Origin: JACKCR01 sp041390305
GTDB taxonomy: Bacteria > Eisenbacteria > RBG-16-71-46 > CAIMUX01
DNA: 64,000 nucleotides
Reading direction: 5' to 3'
Assembly: GCA_041390305.1 (NCBI GenBank)
Contig: JAWKQE010000011.1
Coordinates: 122,837-186,836 of the forward strand
Part shown: piece by piece, positions 35,149 through 47,500 of the stretch
Layout: each line of letters begins with the position of its first letter
Numbering within the stretch: the first letter of the stretch is position 1
Made by a program: the position numbers and the translations under genes
Notes under the pieces: generated by a model
What the model was told of the DNA's origin: nothing
Database searches by the model: none
Seen by the model: the letters and a program-made list of their open reading frames with translations, nothing else

Positions 35149-36378
35149 TCAGGAGACTCCGACCGGCCCACCTCGCGCCGCGGCGAAGAGGTCCTGGATC
35201 GCGGAGACGATCGCATCGTCCGCGTCTTCTCCCGTGGCCGGAACGCCGTCCCGGGACCGATCCGCGTCGAGCGGCGCGACGAAGAGCCGAGACCGTGTGA
35301 CTTCGCCCGACTCCGGAAGCGGATCGTTCCATCGAGAGACCGCCTCGTACGGATCTGCGAGGATCACGGTTCGGTGGGCGTCTCCCAGTGGAGCGTAGTG
35401 AGTCGGATTCGAGCGGAAGAAGAGCGCGATCGTGGGCGTACCGACCGAAGCGGCGAGGTGCATGACACCGGTGTCGCAGCCGAGGTAGTACGACGCGCCC
35501 CGGATCAGGTGAGATAGGTCTCTCACGTCGAACATGGGCGCGACGAGTTCGGGTGGGTGATCCGGTGCCGGGCCACCGCCATTGCCGGGTTCCGCGGAGC
35601 GGGACTCGAGCGCGCGCATCCGATCGATCTCGTCGGGACCTCCGATCAATACGATCCGTGGTCCTCCTAGGGCACGGGCCTTGGGGACGAGACGGGTCCA
35701 GGACTCGAGCGGCCACGACTTGCCGCCGCGCCCGCCCACGTGGATCAGCGCATAGGCCGCCTCACCGAGTTCGCGCTCGCTCCACTCGCCGAAGCGAGAG
35801 GAAGGTGGGCCGTCCGTCGGGAGGGCCGGGGCCGACGGGGTGACGGGAAGGCCGGTCTCGGAGAGCAGACGGAGCGGGGCGAGCGCGAAGGGAACCCGGT
35901 CGCTCGGTGGTGGTACGGCATGCGTCAACGCGTCCGCGTTCCGGGGTTCGTCGAAGCCGACCCGGAGGGGAGCTCCGGAGGCCACGGTCAGGACGCAGTT
36001 GTAGTACGAGTGCGTGTTGTGGTTCGACATCTCGAAGGCGACGTCCCAGTTCCCGCCGCGCAGAGTGCGGAGCCAGCCGGGGAAGAGCCAGGGCCGGGTG
36101 GCGTGCAGCCGCTTCGGCTGGACGATCCACTCGTTCACCCAGGGCCAGCCCCGGACGAGATCGGCGTACTCGTCGCCGGTCACCATGGCGATGTGGGCGG
36201 CCGGAAGCGCATCACGCAACGAGCGGAGGAACGGTACTAGAAGCACCAGGTTACCCAGGCGGTTGTCCTGACGCACGACGAGGACCCGAAGCGGCCGCCC
36301 TTCGGCCGCGGCCCGAGCCCCGGCCGTTTCCCAGAGGCTGGACCGCGCGGAGGGTTGCGCACGTCCGAACCAACGCAC
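35149..36378 (-). CDS. glycosyltransferase family 9 (heptosyltransferase-like)
   Basis: 409 residues. Family 9 enzymes add heptoses or other sugars to the lipopolysaccharide core on the cytoplasmic face. Motifs: VLVVRQDNRLGNLVLLVPFLRSL at the N-terminal Rossmann fold, then HVGGRGGKSWPLESWTRL, RIVLIGGPDE and the donor-binding ASYYLGCDTGVMHLAASVGTPTIALF. The acceptor and sugar cannot be fixed. It is oriented toward accA but divergent from the PorU-like gene, with 256 bp between them. The reading frame is intact. Confidence 0.88.
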   Translation of the reverse strand: MRWFGRAQPSARSSLWETAGARAAAEGRPLRVLVVRQDNRLGNLVLLVPFLRSLRDALPAAHIAMVTGDEYADLVRGWPWVNEWIVQPKRLHATRPWLFPGWLRTLRGGNWDVAFEMSNHNTHSYYNCVLTVASGAPLRVGFDEPRNADALTHAVPPPSDRVPFALAPLRLLSETGLPVTPSAPALPTDGPPSSRFGEWSERELGEAAYALIHVGGRGGKSWPLESWTRLVPKARALGGPRIVLIGGPDEIDRMRALESRSAEPGNGGGPAPDHPPELVAPMFDVRDLSHLIRGASYYLGCDTGVMHLAASVGTPTIALFFRSNPTHYAPLGDAHRTVILADPYEAVSRWNDPLPESGEVTRSRLFVAPLDADRSRDGVPATGEDADDAIVSAIQDLFAAARGGPVGVS

Positions 36379-36634
36379 GATCCAGGGGAGAGAACGGCGC
36401 TTCCAAGCTTTCTCCAGCTCTCGCCCGGGACGACGACGTCGCGATCCTGGTTGGGGGGACAGAGGGGCTCCCTTCTCATCGGCCTGGTTCCGTTGACCTC
36501 GTTTCGGGCCCTTGCTAGCCTAGCGGGAAGGCCCTGCGTCGGAACTCGAACGAAGTGCTCCGAAGGCTCGGAGTATAGGTACGCTCTGGAAAGGTGAACA
36601 ACCTGCCCCGTGGGTTTCGGTTGCGGGAGATTCG

Positions 36635-39600
36635 ATGACAACGATTCGGATGCGCTCTGTCGCCTCGATCTGTAAGTCCGCCTTCGTTCTCACCCTCGTC
36701 TACCTCGGTATCCAAACATCCCCGGCCCAGGCCGCGTTCCAACTGATCACGGAGTCGCCCGAGGCGGTCGAGTTCGTGTGGACGCCGGACTCCGCCGAGG
36801 ACCCGGGCATGGAGGCGGGAGTCGACCTGCCCGCCATTTGGGTCGCCCTTCCGCCCGGCGGACGGATCGCGAACCTCTCCGTCCAGGCGAGTGGGTTCGA
36901 ATCGTCGTCCAAGGTGATCTCCGGTCCGGACGCGGACGCCATCACGGAAGGCTGGGAAGGGCCGGCCGCCTTGTCGACCGAGCCCTGCTGGATCCGCGAT
37001 CGGTTCGGGGCCCAGGTGATCGTCCGGCCCTGGCGGCTGGACCCGGACGGGTTCGTCTCCGTGCAGCGGGCGATCCGGATCCGCGCCTCGATCGAGGACC
37101 GCGGCGGTCCGCGCCGGACAGCGGCGGCCGGCGATCCCTTCCGCGCCGTCTACGACCACGTGTTCATCAACGCTCGTTCGAGCCAGGCCTGGCAGAGGGT
37201 GCCCGAACGCGCCGTCTCCCGGGGGGCGGGCGACTACTTCTCCTCCTCCAACGACTGGATCCGCGTGCGGGTGAGTCAGGAGGGGATCCACGAGATCACC
37301 GGGAGTGATCTCGAGGGGCTCGGCGTTGCCCTCTCTTCCGTGGATCCGTCCACGTTCCGTCTCTTCGGAACGGTGCAGCTTCCCTTGGCGCCCGAGCTCT
37401 CGGTCGACGACCAACCAGGCTGGATGGACGAACTCGCGATCGGGGTGGAAGAAGTCGGGGGCGCGAACGGAGTGCTCGATCGGGGCGACCGGATCGTCTT
37501 CCTCGGCCACGGCCCCGACGACTGGTACTCGAACAAGGGGACCGAGCCGGCGCCCCATGAAGACTTCGCACGCGACCCATACGAGAACTACTCCGTCTAC
37601 TGGTTGACCTGGGGCGGCTCGTTCGCGGGCGAGCCGAAGAGGATCGAAGAGGTCGACGGCACGGGGGCGTCCGGTCCGTTCCTCTCCACCGTGCGGGACA
37701 AGGTCCACATCGAGGAGAATTCGATCTACAGCCCCAGGCAGCGGGACACGGGCGCCAATCCGGCCGCGTGGGAGTCGTTCTGGTGGCGGGAGTTCCGGAC
37801 GAACGAGTCGACGAACTCCGGCCAGCGGGTCACGGTGACGATTCCCGACCCCGTCGCAACCGAACCGGTGGACGTGTTCCTCCGGTTCTGGGGCGACAAC
37901 GATCCGGAGGGGATCTCCACCATTCCCGACCACGACATCACGGTCCAGCTCAACGGCGCCGACCTCGAGAGGCTCCAGTGGAACGGCCGGAATCGGCAGG
38001 ATCTCGAAACGTCGGGGGACTGGCTCGTTCCGGGTGACGACCAGGAGTTCCGCGTCGAAGGGAACTCCTGGCAGGACAGCACCATCGTCCGTCTCGACAT
38101 CGTCCTCCTCGCGTTCGCGGAACTCGAGTACACGAGGACGCTCCTCGCCCATGACGGCAGGATCGCGTTCTTCGCCGGGGGCCTGTCCGGTCCCCAGCCG
38201 CTCGAGGTGGGTGGCTTCGATGCGGGGCTCGGCGCGGACGATCTCTGGATCCTCGACTGCGCCGACCCGAACACGCCGAGGCGGATCCGCGCGGATGTCA
38301 CTTCCGGTTCCGCCCGGTTCCGCGCCGATGGCGGCAATCGCTATCTGCTCTCCGAAAGCTCCCTTCTCGTCCAGCCCGCGTCTCTCACGCGCGATTCCGC
38401 CCCGGACGGCGGGTACCTGCGCGAGCGGACGGCGCCGGCCCAGTTCATCCTGATCACCGCGGAGCCGCTCCTTCCGGCGGCCGAGGACTTCGCCGACTAC
38501 CGGCGTACGCATTTCCCCGACCGCGCGACTGCGGACGTTCGTACTCACCGCGCAGGACATCTTCGACGAGTCTTCCCCGTTCGGTCGGAAAGATCCGACC
38601 GCGATCCGCATCTCTCCAGTTCGCGCGCGAACTGGGACGGCGGAAATCCCGCCGACGGGCTGCCCACGTCCTGCTCCTCGGTGATGCGCATCGGGATCCG
38701 CGCGAACTCGTTTCAACGGGACGCCGACCGCCCCGTCGAACATCCACGACTACGACGAGTCGTTGGCCCGCCAGATCTACGAGCCCTCGCTTCACTTCCG
38801 ACGACTACTTCGACTGCTCGACGGCCCGGACGACACCGACTGATCTCTTCTGCTGAATGTATCGTCGCGCAGAACCTGACGAAGCCCAGACCATGCTCGA
38901 GAAGACCGTGGAGCTACGAACAGTCACCGAACCGGGGCCCTGGAGGAACGAGGTCAGCTGATCGCTGACGACGTCCGTCAGGGAACGACTCGGATGGACT
39001 GGGGACCCTCCACCTCCGCCAGACCGAGCGGCTCGCGGACACGTCGTTTCCGACCACCCTCCAGCAGAACAAGATCTACATGGTCGAGTACGGGGCGGAG
39101 TGTATCTATACGAACAAGCCGGAAGTGGCAGCCGACCTCAACCAGGCCATGAACGAAGGAACTCTGGTCGTCAACTTCACGGGACACGGAGGCGAGACGC
39201 AGATCTCGATGAACGGACTGGTGTCCGAACGTTGGCAGCCCTCACGAACGAAGACCGCCTCTTCATGCTCACGGCGTCCTGCTCCATCGGCAAGTTCGAC
39301 AACTCGAACGAGAGCCTGGCCGAGGCGGTGCGGCACGACCGCGGAGGAGCGGGTCGCGGTCTTCGCGGCGTCGGCTGGGCCTACGCCACCGAGAACTCCC
39401 TCATGAACCAGTACTTCTACCAGCTCACCTTCCCCGGACTCGTGCGAGCCTGTTCGCGGCCGGTCGGGGAGGCGATCGCGGTCGGGAAGTCTTTCCTCAA
39501 CAACAACCGGTCGAAATCCAGAGAAGTACGCACTGCACGGCGACCTGCGCCTCGCGCTCGGTGCCCCGGCGGAACGAGATCGATCTCGCCATGACCGACG

Positions 39601-40637
39601 TGAGGTCCGGTGAGCCCGTAGACGAGCTCAGCCGGAGCATTGATCGAACTCAGCGTGGCGCCGTCCACTATGCACGCGGGGACGACTGGCGATTTCGATG
39701 GCGTCGCGTTCATCGAGGTCTACGACCGTAGGTCGTCCGCCGCTCTCGACTCGAACAACCCATCGCTCACGTACGAGTTTACCGCAGGCGCTCTATCTAT
39801 CGATGAACGGTATTGCAGTGACGGACGACTCACTTCTCCACCCGGTCTGTCGCTCCGACCTCGCTCGCCGGAGAGCGTGGGGGCGCGCAGATCTTCGTGT
39901 ATGCGAACGACGACAATGCGCGACGCGGCCGGCGCGCTGGTGTTCTCGACGTTCCGGAGACGTTGCCCCAGCCGTCGTCGGACGCGACCGGGCCGGAGAT
40001 CGAGTTCGCGTTCGTCGAGTCGGGTGACGTGGGATCTTCCCGAGGCGGAGACACGGTTGCGCTCTTCGACTCGAGCGGGATCAACGCGACGGGGGCTCGA
40101 GGAAGCAGTTCAGGCTCCGCGGTTCTCGATCGAACAGGACGGCAATACGATCTTCGCGGAGGACCTTTTCCGGGCAGATCGAGTTCGGTGACGACTTCCG
40201 GAACGCGACGATCCGGCACCAGTTGCCGTCCGGCCTGCCGGAGGGACCGCCGAAGCGGAGCTCCGGGCCTACGACAACCTGAACTTCGGTTCCAGTGTCC
40301 GTACTTCGTCTATCCGCCGGCTTGGTGAGTTCTCGTTCCGATCTGGGGACGCTCACAACGTGCCCAACCCGGACGGAGAAGGAACGCAGTTCTTCTGTGA
40401 GATCCCCGAGGATGCCGACGTGGACGTCCGTGATCTTCTCGCTGACGGGCGCTGGATCCGCTCGGTCCGAACCGGCTCAGCAAGGATGGTGCTGTCTCCG
40501 CGGGAATCCGTTGGGACGGGTTCGATGACGACGGAGATCGGCTCGGCAACGGCGTCTACCTGTACAAGGTGACGGCGACATCGGTGAGAACGGGCGAGTC
40601 GAAGTCGACGGTCGGCCGCCTCGTGGTGTCCCGCTAG
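36635..40637 (+). CDS. porU: PorU-like C25 family cysteine protease (type IX sortase-like; frame-broken as assembled)
   Basis: About 1330 codons. In type IX secretion, PorU removes the C-terminal signal of cargo and attaches it to the cell surface. The ATG follows GGGAGA and starts a signal peptide (SAFVLTLVYLGIQTSPAQAA). The first 620 residues are beta-domains in one frame (SSNDWIRVRVSQEGIHEITGSDL, DRIVFLGHGPDDWY). From 38500 on, frames alternate. The catalytic parts remain: TLVVNFTGHGGETQIS with the His (HGG at 39182-39193) and RLFMLTASCSIGKFDNS with the Cys codon at 39280-39282, joined by typical C25 text such as ENSLMNQYFYQLTFP. The end is a FlgD-like domain (WDGFDDDGDRLGNGVYLYKV, stop at 40635). 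About eight frameshifts. Confidence 0.75.
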
Positions 40638-40677
40638 GAAACTGCGGGCAGCTCCCAGGGACGGGAGGGGAGAGGGG

Positions 40678-43259
40678 ATGAAGTTTCGTTTCGGTCAGGA
40701 CCTGCTGGGGGCGTTGATCGTCTTCCTCGTCACGCAGTGGGTCTTCCTCTTCACGATGACGGTCGAGTGCCCGTTCTGGGACAGCGGCGAGTTCATCGCG
40801 ACCTCGTACATCCTCGGGATCCCGCATCCGCCGGGGACTCCGCTCTACGTGATCATCGGGCGGGTCTTCTCCATGCTTCCGCTCTTCGACATGGTCGCGA
40901 CGCGGGTGAACTACCTCTCGGCCTTCGCCTCCAGCCTGGCCGCCGTCTTCACCTACCTCGTGACGGTGGAGTTCTACCGGAACTGGTTCCGGAACGAAGA
41001 CGATCGCCCGCGCCCGATCATCGGGATGATGGCTGGGTTCCTCGCCGCCGGCTTCACCGCGTTCGGACGCACCTTCTGGGACAACGCGATCGAGGCCGAG
41101 GTCTATGCGTTCTCGAACCTGATCATGGCGCTCTGCTTCTGGCTCATCCTGAAGTGGGCGCAGCCCGGGGACCGGAGCCGCAAGATGGGGTTCTTCATCC
41201 TCCTCTACTACCTCCTGTGTCTCTCCATGGGGATCCACCTGGGGACGTTCCTCGTGCTTCCAGGGATCATCCTCTTCGCCCTCCTCACGGATCGGCGACT
41301 CTTCGGGGAGACGGTCCCCGGAGCGATGGTCGTCGCCGGGATCGTCGTCCTCCTCCACCCGGGGATGCTGCCCACGCTGGGGATCAAGGTGTACGGCTCG
41401 GTCTTCGTGGTCGTGCTGCTCCTCTCCCTGGCCTCGATCGCGAAGGAGTTGCTCGGGGGACAGCCGGTCCATCCGCTCTTCGGCTCGAAGGGGCTCCTCA
41501 CCTGGTGCCTCCTCGTCGCGGTCCTCGGGATCTCGACCCATCTCTATCTCCTCATCCGGGCCCAGTCCGGGGTGGCGATCAACGAAGCCGATCCTGGGTC
41601 GTTCGCGAATCTCTGGAAGGTGCTGATCCGTGACCAGTACAAGCCACCGAACCACTTTCAGCTTCCGGAAGGCGAGCTGGGAGGTGCAGTTCGGGATGCA
41701 CTTCTTCCGGTACGCGAAGGACCAGTACGACCTGGGGTGGAAGCTCCGCGCGCTGGCCCTCTGGCTGCCATACGTCCTGGGGGCGGTCGGTCTGGTCGGT
41801 CAGGTCATCCGGCGGCAGAAGGACGCGGTGCTCATGCTCGTGACCTACTTGATCACGAGCGTCGGGTTGGTCTTCTACCTCAACTTCCGGAGAGAACGAG
41901 GTGCAGGACCGGACTACTTCTTCGTCGCATCGTTCCAGTTCTTTGCGGTCTGGATCGGACTCGGCGTCGCCTACCTCCTCGAGGAGGTGAGGACGATGGT
42001 GCGGAACGCGCGCCGCCGGGGGCACAGAACGCCGCCATCGGGTTCGTGGCCGCCCTGTTCTTCCTGCTCCCGATGAGTCGGGTGACCGCGGGATGGTACG
42101 AGCACGACCGGTCGCGCTTCTTCGTCGCGAGCGACTTCGCCTACAACGTGCTCGACTCGCTCGAACCGAACGCGATCCTGCTCACGAACGGGACAACGAC
42201 ACCTTCCCGCTCTGGTACATGCAGGAAGTGGAGGGCTTCGGAAGGATGTGCGTGTCGTCAACCTCAGCCTCCTCAACACCGAGTGGTACCTGAGACAGCC
42301 TCCGAGACCTCGAGCCGAAGGTGGATCACGGGTGGTCGGACGAGCAGTGCCTCATGGTCGAGGAGTTCAGCTCTCTCTCGGCCTACTACGGAGCGGGGAG
42401 GATGAGTCGCGAGCAGTACGCCGCACAGCTCAAGGCCGCCGGCATCCGGCCCTACGTTCGCACCCTGGAGGGGCCGCTCCTCGCCAAGGACGTGGCCACG
42501 GCCAGGATCATCGACCTCTACTACGGGAAGCGTCCGCTCTACCTCGCCCTCACCGTTCCGGACCAGATGGGGCTCGACAATCGGCTCGTCCAGGAGGGCA
42601 TCGTCTTCCGGATCGATGAACCGCAGGGGACCGAGCCCAGGGTCAATGGACCGAGGTCGCGAGATCTGCTCGTCGATGCCTATCGCTACAGGGGGATCCT
42701 CGACGAGAACGGGAGGCACGACGACTCGAGCTACCTCGATCCCAACTCCTCCCGCCTCGTCCAGAACTACGCGGCGTCACACCTGTCGCTCGCCCAACAG
42801 TTGGTCCGGGACGGGAAGACCGAGGAGGCCCTGGCCCTGGCCATGCGGGCGCGGGAGATCTCGCCGCGGGCTTCCGCCGTCAACTACTCCCTGGGCGTTC
42901 TGCTCCAGCGCCTCGGCCGGTACGAGGACATGGAGGCGCTCTTCCGGAACTCGCTCGATTCCGGAAACATCACGCCGGACACCTACTCGTTCCTCGGACT
43001 CTCCCTCGAGCTGCAGTCGCGCCTCGGGGAGGCCGAGAAGGTGTACGAGGAGGCCGTCGCCACGTTCCCGGACGACTTCGAGCTCCACCGCGTGCTCTTT
43101 GCGCTCAGGTGGCGGGACCTCGGGAGGTACCAGGAGGCGGTCGACGTCCTCGACTCGTGGTCCCGGCTCCATCCGGAGGACACCCAGGTTCGGGCGGCAA
43201 TCTCTGCCTACCGTGACTCGGCCAACATCCTCACGCGGGGGACTCCGAATTCCCCTTGA
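40678..43259 (+). CDS. DUF2723 membrane protein with C-terminal TPR repeats (frame-broken as assembled)
   Basis: About 860 codons. The N-terminal region has ten or more membrane helices. DUF2723 marks: MTVECPFWDSGEFIATSYILGIPHPPGTPLY, YRNWFRNEDD, FGRTFWDNAIEAEVYAFSN and FFILLYYLLCLSMGIHLGTFL. The family is related to GT-C protein O-mannosyltransferases and is widespread in bacteria with type IX secretion, suggesting protein or surface glycosylation. Frames shift at about 41640, 42030 and 42200-42290; the text continues as FFRYAKDQYDLGWKLRAL, DYFFVASFQFFAVWIGLGVAY and HDRSRFFVASDFAYNVLDSLEPNA. The soluble end has tetratricopeptide-like helices (LSLAQQLVRDGKTEEALALAMRAREISP). It starts 40 bp after porU. 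Confidence 0.75.
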
Positions 43260-43310
43260 CCGTGCCCTGAGTTGACAGGACTCTTCATTTCGGAGTCCGC
43301 CGGGGCGAAT

Positions 43311-43337
43311 CCCGGGCGTCGTTGACGAATGCCCGGG
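43311..43337. terminator. hairpin upstream of porV
   Basis: CCCGGGC (43311-43317) with GCCCGGG (43331-43337), 13-base loop, in the 180-bp gap between the TPR end and porV. It has no T-run and could be a processing site rather than a terminator. Confidence 0.4.
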
Positions 43338-43439
43338 AACTGGGTCTGGGGGATCGGGTTCAACCCGTGTCGTGTGCTCGACGGGGGGGAGCCCGGACCC
43401 TGCTTCCGGATGGCCATCGTGAGAGGAGTGGGATTCAAG

Positions 43440-44432
43440 ATGAGACGAATTGGTTGGCTCGCAGCGGCGGCCGCCCTTACCTGTATCGGGCTCGCCACCG
43501 AGGCGTCGGCCCAAACCACGTCTGGGGCGCAGTCACTCAACATCACTCCAGGCGCGCGGGCGGACGCGATGGGCCGGGCGTTCGTGGCGCTCCCCGAGGA
43601 CGCCACCGCCAACTGGTGGAACCCGGCGGCTTTGGCCTGGCGGCGAGAGAAGGTCGTCTCGCTCATGCATGCCAAGCTCGTGCCGGATCTGGCGCCGGAC
43701 GTCTACTACGAGTACCTCGGCTACTCGATGCATCTCGCGGGCTGGGGCGGCATCGGTGCCACCGTCATCTACCTGGGCTACGGCGAGAGCGACGCGGTCA
43801 CCGAAGACGGACGGACGCTGGGCGCGTTCACGAGCTACGAGATCTCTCCTCAGGTCTCCATTGGAACCGAACTCGCTCCGGGGTTCGCGGCCGGAATGAC
43901 GCTCAAGTACGTGTACGTCGACCTCGCGCCGGATTGGGCGACCGAGGACGAGATCGCCGGAACCGGCGACACGTTCGCTGCCGACCTCGCGCTTTTCTGG
44001 CGCCTCAACGACACGGTCGACGTCGGGATCCCGATCAACTTCGCGCTCAACCTCCAGAACCTCGGACCGAAGATCGCCTACATCCAGCAGGACGAGGCCG
44101 ACCCGATCGGTCGGAACCTCAAGGTGGGTCTCGCGGCCCGGCTCTACGGCGGGGAAGGAAAGGACTTCGACATCATCGGGTCCTACGACTTCAACCAGTC
44201 GCTGATCCACGATCTCGAAGAGACCCCGATCCAGAACATGGGCGCCGAGTTCAGCTACAGGCGGCAGTTCGCCCTGCGGGCCGGGTACATCCACGACAGT
44301 GACGGCGCGATCACCGCACCGACGTTCGGGGCCGGATTCGAGATCGGGCGGTTCACGGTCGACTACGCGAGCGTTCCGCAGGCCGAGGGCCTCGACCGCG
44401 TGAACAAGTTCTCGATTTCGTACGACTTCTGA
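43440..44432 (+). CDS. porV: PorV/PorQ family outer-membrane beta-barrel
   Basis: 330 residues from ATG 43440 (a longer open frame upstream lacks a signal peptide). Signal peptide IGWLAAAAALTCIGLATEASAQ. Then the PorV hallmark: SLNITPGARADAMGRAFVALPEDATANWWNPAAL, followed by alternating strands and a barrel ending in FSISYDF with C-terminal Phe. In type IX systems PorV is a shuttle that carries cargo to the PorU sortase; FadL-like barrels share the fold. Its position near porU supports this reading. A terminator hairpin lies just after the stop. No frameshift. Confidence 0.82.
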   Translation: MRRIGWLAAAAALTCIGLATEASAQTTSGAQSLNITPGARADAMGRAFVALPEDATANWWNPAALAWRREKVVSLMHAKLVPDLAPDVYYEYLGYSMHLAGWGGIGATVIYLGYGESDAVTEDGRTLGAFTSYEISPQVSIGTELAPGFAAGMTLKYVYVDLAPDWATEDEIAGTGDTFAADLALFWRLNDTVDVGIPINFALNLQNLGPKIAYIQQDEADPIGRNLKVGLAARLYGGEGKDFDIIGSYDFNQSLIHDLEETPIQNMGAEFSYRRQFALRAGYIHDSDGAITAPTFGAGFEIGRFTVDYASVPQAEGLDRVNKFSISYDF

Positions 44433-44438
44433 TCCGGG

Positions 44439-44461
44439 GAGCCCGAAGGACTCTCGGGCTC
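44439..44461 (+). terminator. intrinsic terminator after porV
   Basis: GAGCCCGA (44439-44446), loop AGGACTC, TCGGGCTC (44454-44461), followed by TCGTGCATTT. Confidence 0.75.
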
Positions 44462-44588
44462 TCGTGCATTTGGACCTCGGGGGAGAGGGCGGTGTCGGCG
44501 CTGAATCGGGCCCGCGTGTCGTACACGCGGGCGACGATGCCCACCGGCCGCGAAGGATTCGGTTGGTCGAGGAAGGGGATGTGAGGGC

Positions 44589-47500
44589 TTGCATAGGAGA
44601 GAGGCGGCGGGGCCGCGGGGAGGTAGGTACCTCCTGCTGGCCATGTCGATGCTGCTGGTCGGCGTCGGCACCCTAGAAGCGAACGAACTCAGACTCCAGA
44701 GACCCGACAAGTCCCCGTCAGACCCCGACCGCCGGGTTGCAACGGACGCGGTTCCGCGCGAATCCCGCAGCGCGGATGCGACGGTCTCGGACTTCAGCCC
44801 ACGGGAAGCGCCCTGCGTTCTCATCGACACGGGGACCCGGAAGCCGGAACACAAGCGACTGGCTCCCGGCGCGACCCCGACCGAGCCCCGCGCCTTCTAC
44901 GACCCATCGAGCGGAGTTCCGCCGAACGCACTCAGCCGGGAGCGGAACGAGCAGCTCAAGCGCCTGCTCACGGCACCGTCCGTCGACGCTCTCCAGTCCG
45001 AACTGGTGGCGGCTTCGAACCGGTTCGCCGGAGCGCCGCCCGATACGCAGCGCGTCCTCGTTCTCCGGGTCGAGTTCGAGAACGACACGCCCGGGGCGCT
45101 GACGACCGGCGACGGTCGGTTCGACCTGCGCGACCTCCGTGATACGACGGCCGTCCAGTTCGATCCGCCTCCGCACGATCGACGGTACTTCGAACGCCAC
45201 ATGGAGGCTCTGAAGCGCTACTACGACAGCCAGCTCCAGGGACGTCTCGTCCTCGAGTTCGACATCTTCCCGGCGGGGGACGAGGAGGCGTACCGGCTGC
45301 CCGACACCTATCCGTACGGGCCCTGGATCTTCAGCAACTCCAACCCCGACGTGCTGCAGCACGCGATCGACCTGGTCGGCGACACGCTGGCGGAGGTCGA
45401 CGAGTCGGATCCCACGGTCGACTTCTCGCGCTACGACCATCACATGATCTTCCATGCCGGTTCGGACTTCCAAGGGGACGTCAACCGCGACACGCCCTGG
45501 GACATTCCGAGCTTCAACCTCTTCGTGACCGACCCGTTCGTCGTGCAGGACTCGGTATCGGTCAATCTCGTTCTGGTCGTGCCGGAGACCGTTTCGCAGG
45601 ACGATTTCGCGGGTGCGCTCAACGGTGTACTCGCCCACGAGTTCGGTCACCAACTCGCGTTCTGGGATCTCTACGACGTTCGGGTGGGGGCACCGGTCGT
45701 GGGGGCGTTCAGTCTCATGGACTCGGGGGACAACCTCTTCGCGCTGATCGAGGATCCGCCCGGGTCCGGAATCAACCGCGCGATCCGCGGTACCCTGCCC
45801 GCCAGCATCGATCCGTTCCACAAGCTCTTCTGGTTCTCGGACGCGGTCGACCTCAAGAACTTCGCGGCCGATATCAGCGGCGAAGTGGAGCGAAGGGAGT
45901 ACGAGCTCGAGACCGTACAGCTCGGGAACGACATCGCGATGGTCCCCTTGAACGCGTCCGAGTTCCTGCTCTTCGAGAACCGGTTCCTGGACCTCAACGG
46001 GGACGGAACGGTGATCGTGCGTCAGGATCCCGAGACCGGCGTCATCATGGGACCCGGGATCGATCCCGCCGATTCGAGTTCGGTCAGCGACAGCCTCGAG
46101 ACGCTCGCGAAGCTCGAGTACGACTGGCTGATTCCGGGTGAAGGCGTGATCGGTTGGCACATCGACTGGCTCTCGGTCTTCACGGGGTTCTCGCAGCCGG
46201 GGGGTGGCGCGAACATCTTCTTCAGCCGTCCCGGCGTCGGAGTGATCGAGGCCGACGGTATTCGGGACATCGGGACCGCGAGCAACGAGTACCTCGGAGG
46301 TCCCTACGATCCGTTCTTCAAGGGCGGCTACGATCTCCTCGATCCCACCACGGTTCCGTCGTCCAACACGAACGACGGCACCGACTCGGGTGTCACCGTG
46401 GCGGTGCTCGACTCGATCGGTCCGAACATGCGGATCGGCGTGAAGTCCACACGGTTCCCGGGTGGATGGCCGATTCCCGTCTACAGCGCGTTCGGGACCG
46501 ACGAACAGTGCGTGGTGTTCGATGCGACGGGCCCGCGCCAGCCGACCTACATCTTCCCGGCCCGCGATCCCTTCGACTACAGCTACGTCCTCCTCCAGTG
46601 CGGGCCGTTCGGCGAGACGGCGAACATCTTCACGTTCCTCCCCGACAGTCTCGACGAAGGCACCGGACTCGCGGCCCGCACCGGATTCATCGGTCGGGAC
46701 GGCGCGATCAGCACGGTCGGATTCGTGTCCGAGGGCCGGCTGAGGCTGGTCGACGGCGTCGGCTTCGACATGGTCGAGTGGCCCGAAGGGATCATTGGCG
46801 ACGTCAAGGTGACGACGACTCCCGTCCTCACCGACAGCCTCGCCTGGATCGGTTGCTCGGACGGCAAGATCCGTGCGATCGCCGCCCGCGGCGACCTGGT
46901 CCGCGCGACCATCGATACCGGCGGAACCTCTCCGGTTCGCGTGCTGGGCGTGGGTGCTCCCGCGTCCGGTATCGGTGAGACCGGATTCTGGGCGACCGAC
47001 GACGGGCACGTCGGCGCATTCTCCGCCACGTCGCTCGGGGGGCTCTGGACGACACTCGGCAATCCGACCGCGACTCCTGCTTCGATTCTCGCCGTGCCGG
47101 ACGAGAACGATGCACTCGACTACATCGTGGCGTGGAACGACGGATCGGTCGACCGCCTCGATCCGGCCGGCGCACGCCGGTCCGGCTGGCCTTATCACCT
47201 CGGAAGCGCGCCCGTCCCCGACATCGCGGTGACCGATCTCCAGGCCGACGGCGAACTCGAGACGATCGTGGTCGGGAAGGACGGCTCCATTCACGCGATC
47301 GGCGGGAACGGAGTCGCTCTCGTCGGTTGGCCGAGGTCCGTGTGGAGCCGGGACGAGTCTCCGTACCTGGACCAGACCAGTGGACCCCGGGTGCTGGATC
47401 TCTCCGCGGACGGTTCCTTCGGAGGGCCGCTCGAGTTGCTTCTGCTTCGCGGGGATGGTCTGTTGTTTGCCTGGGATGGGGACGGCAACGTGGTGGACGG

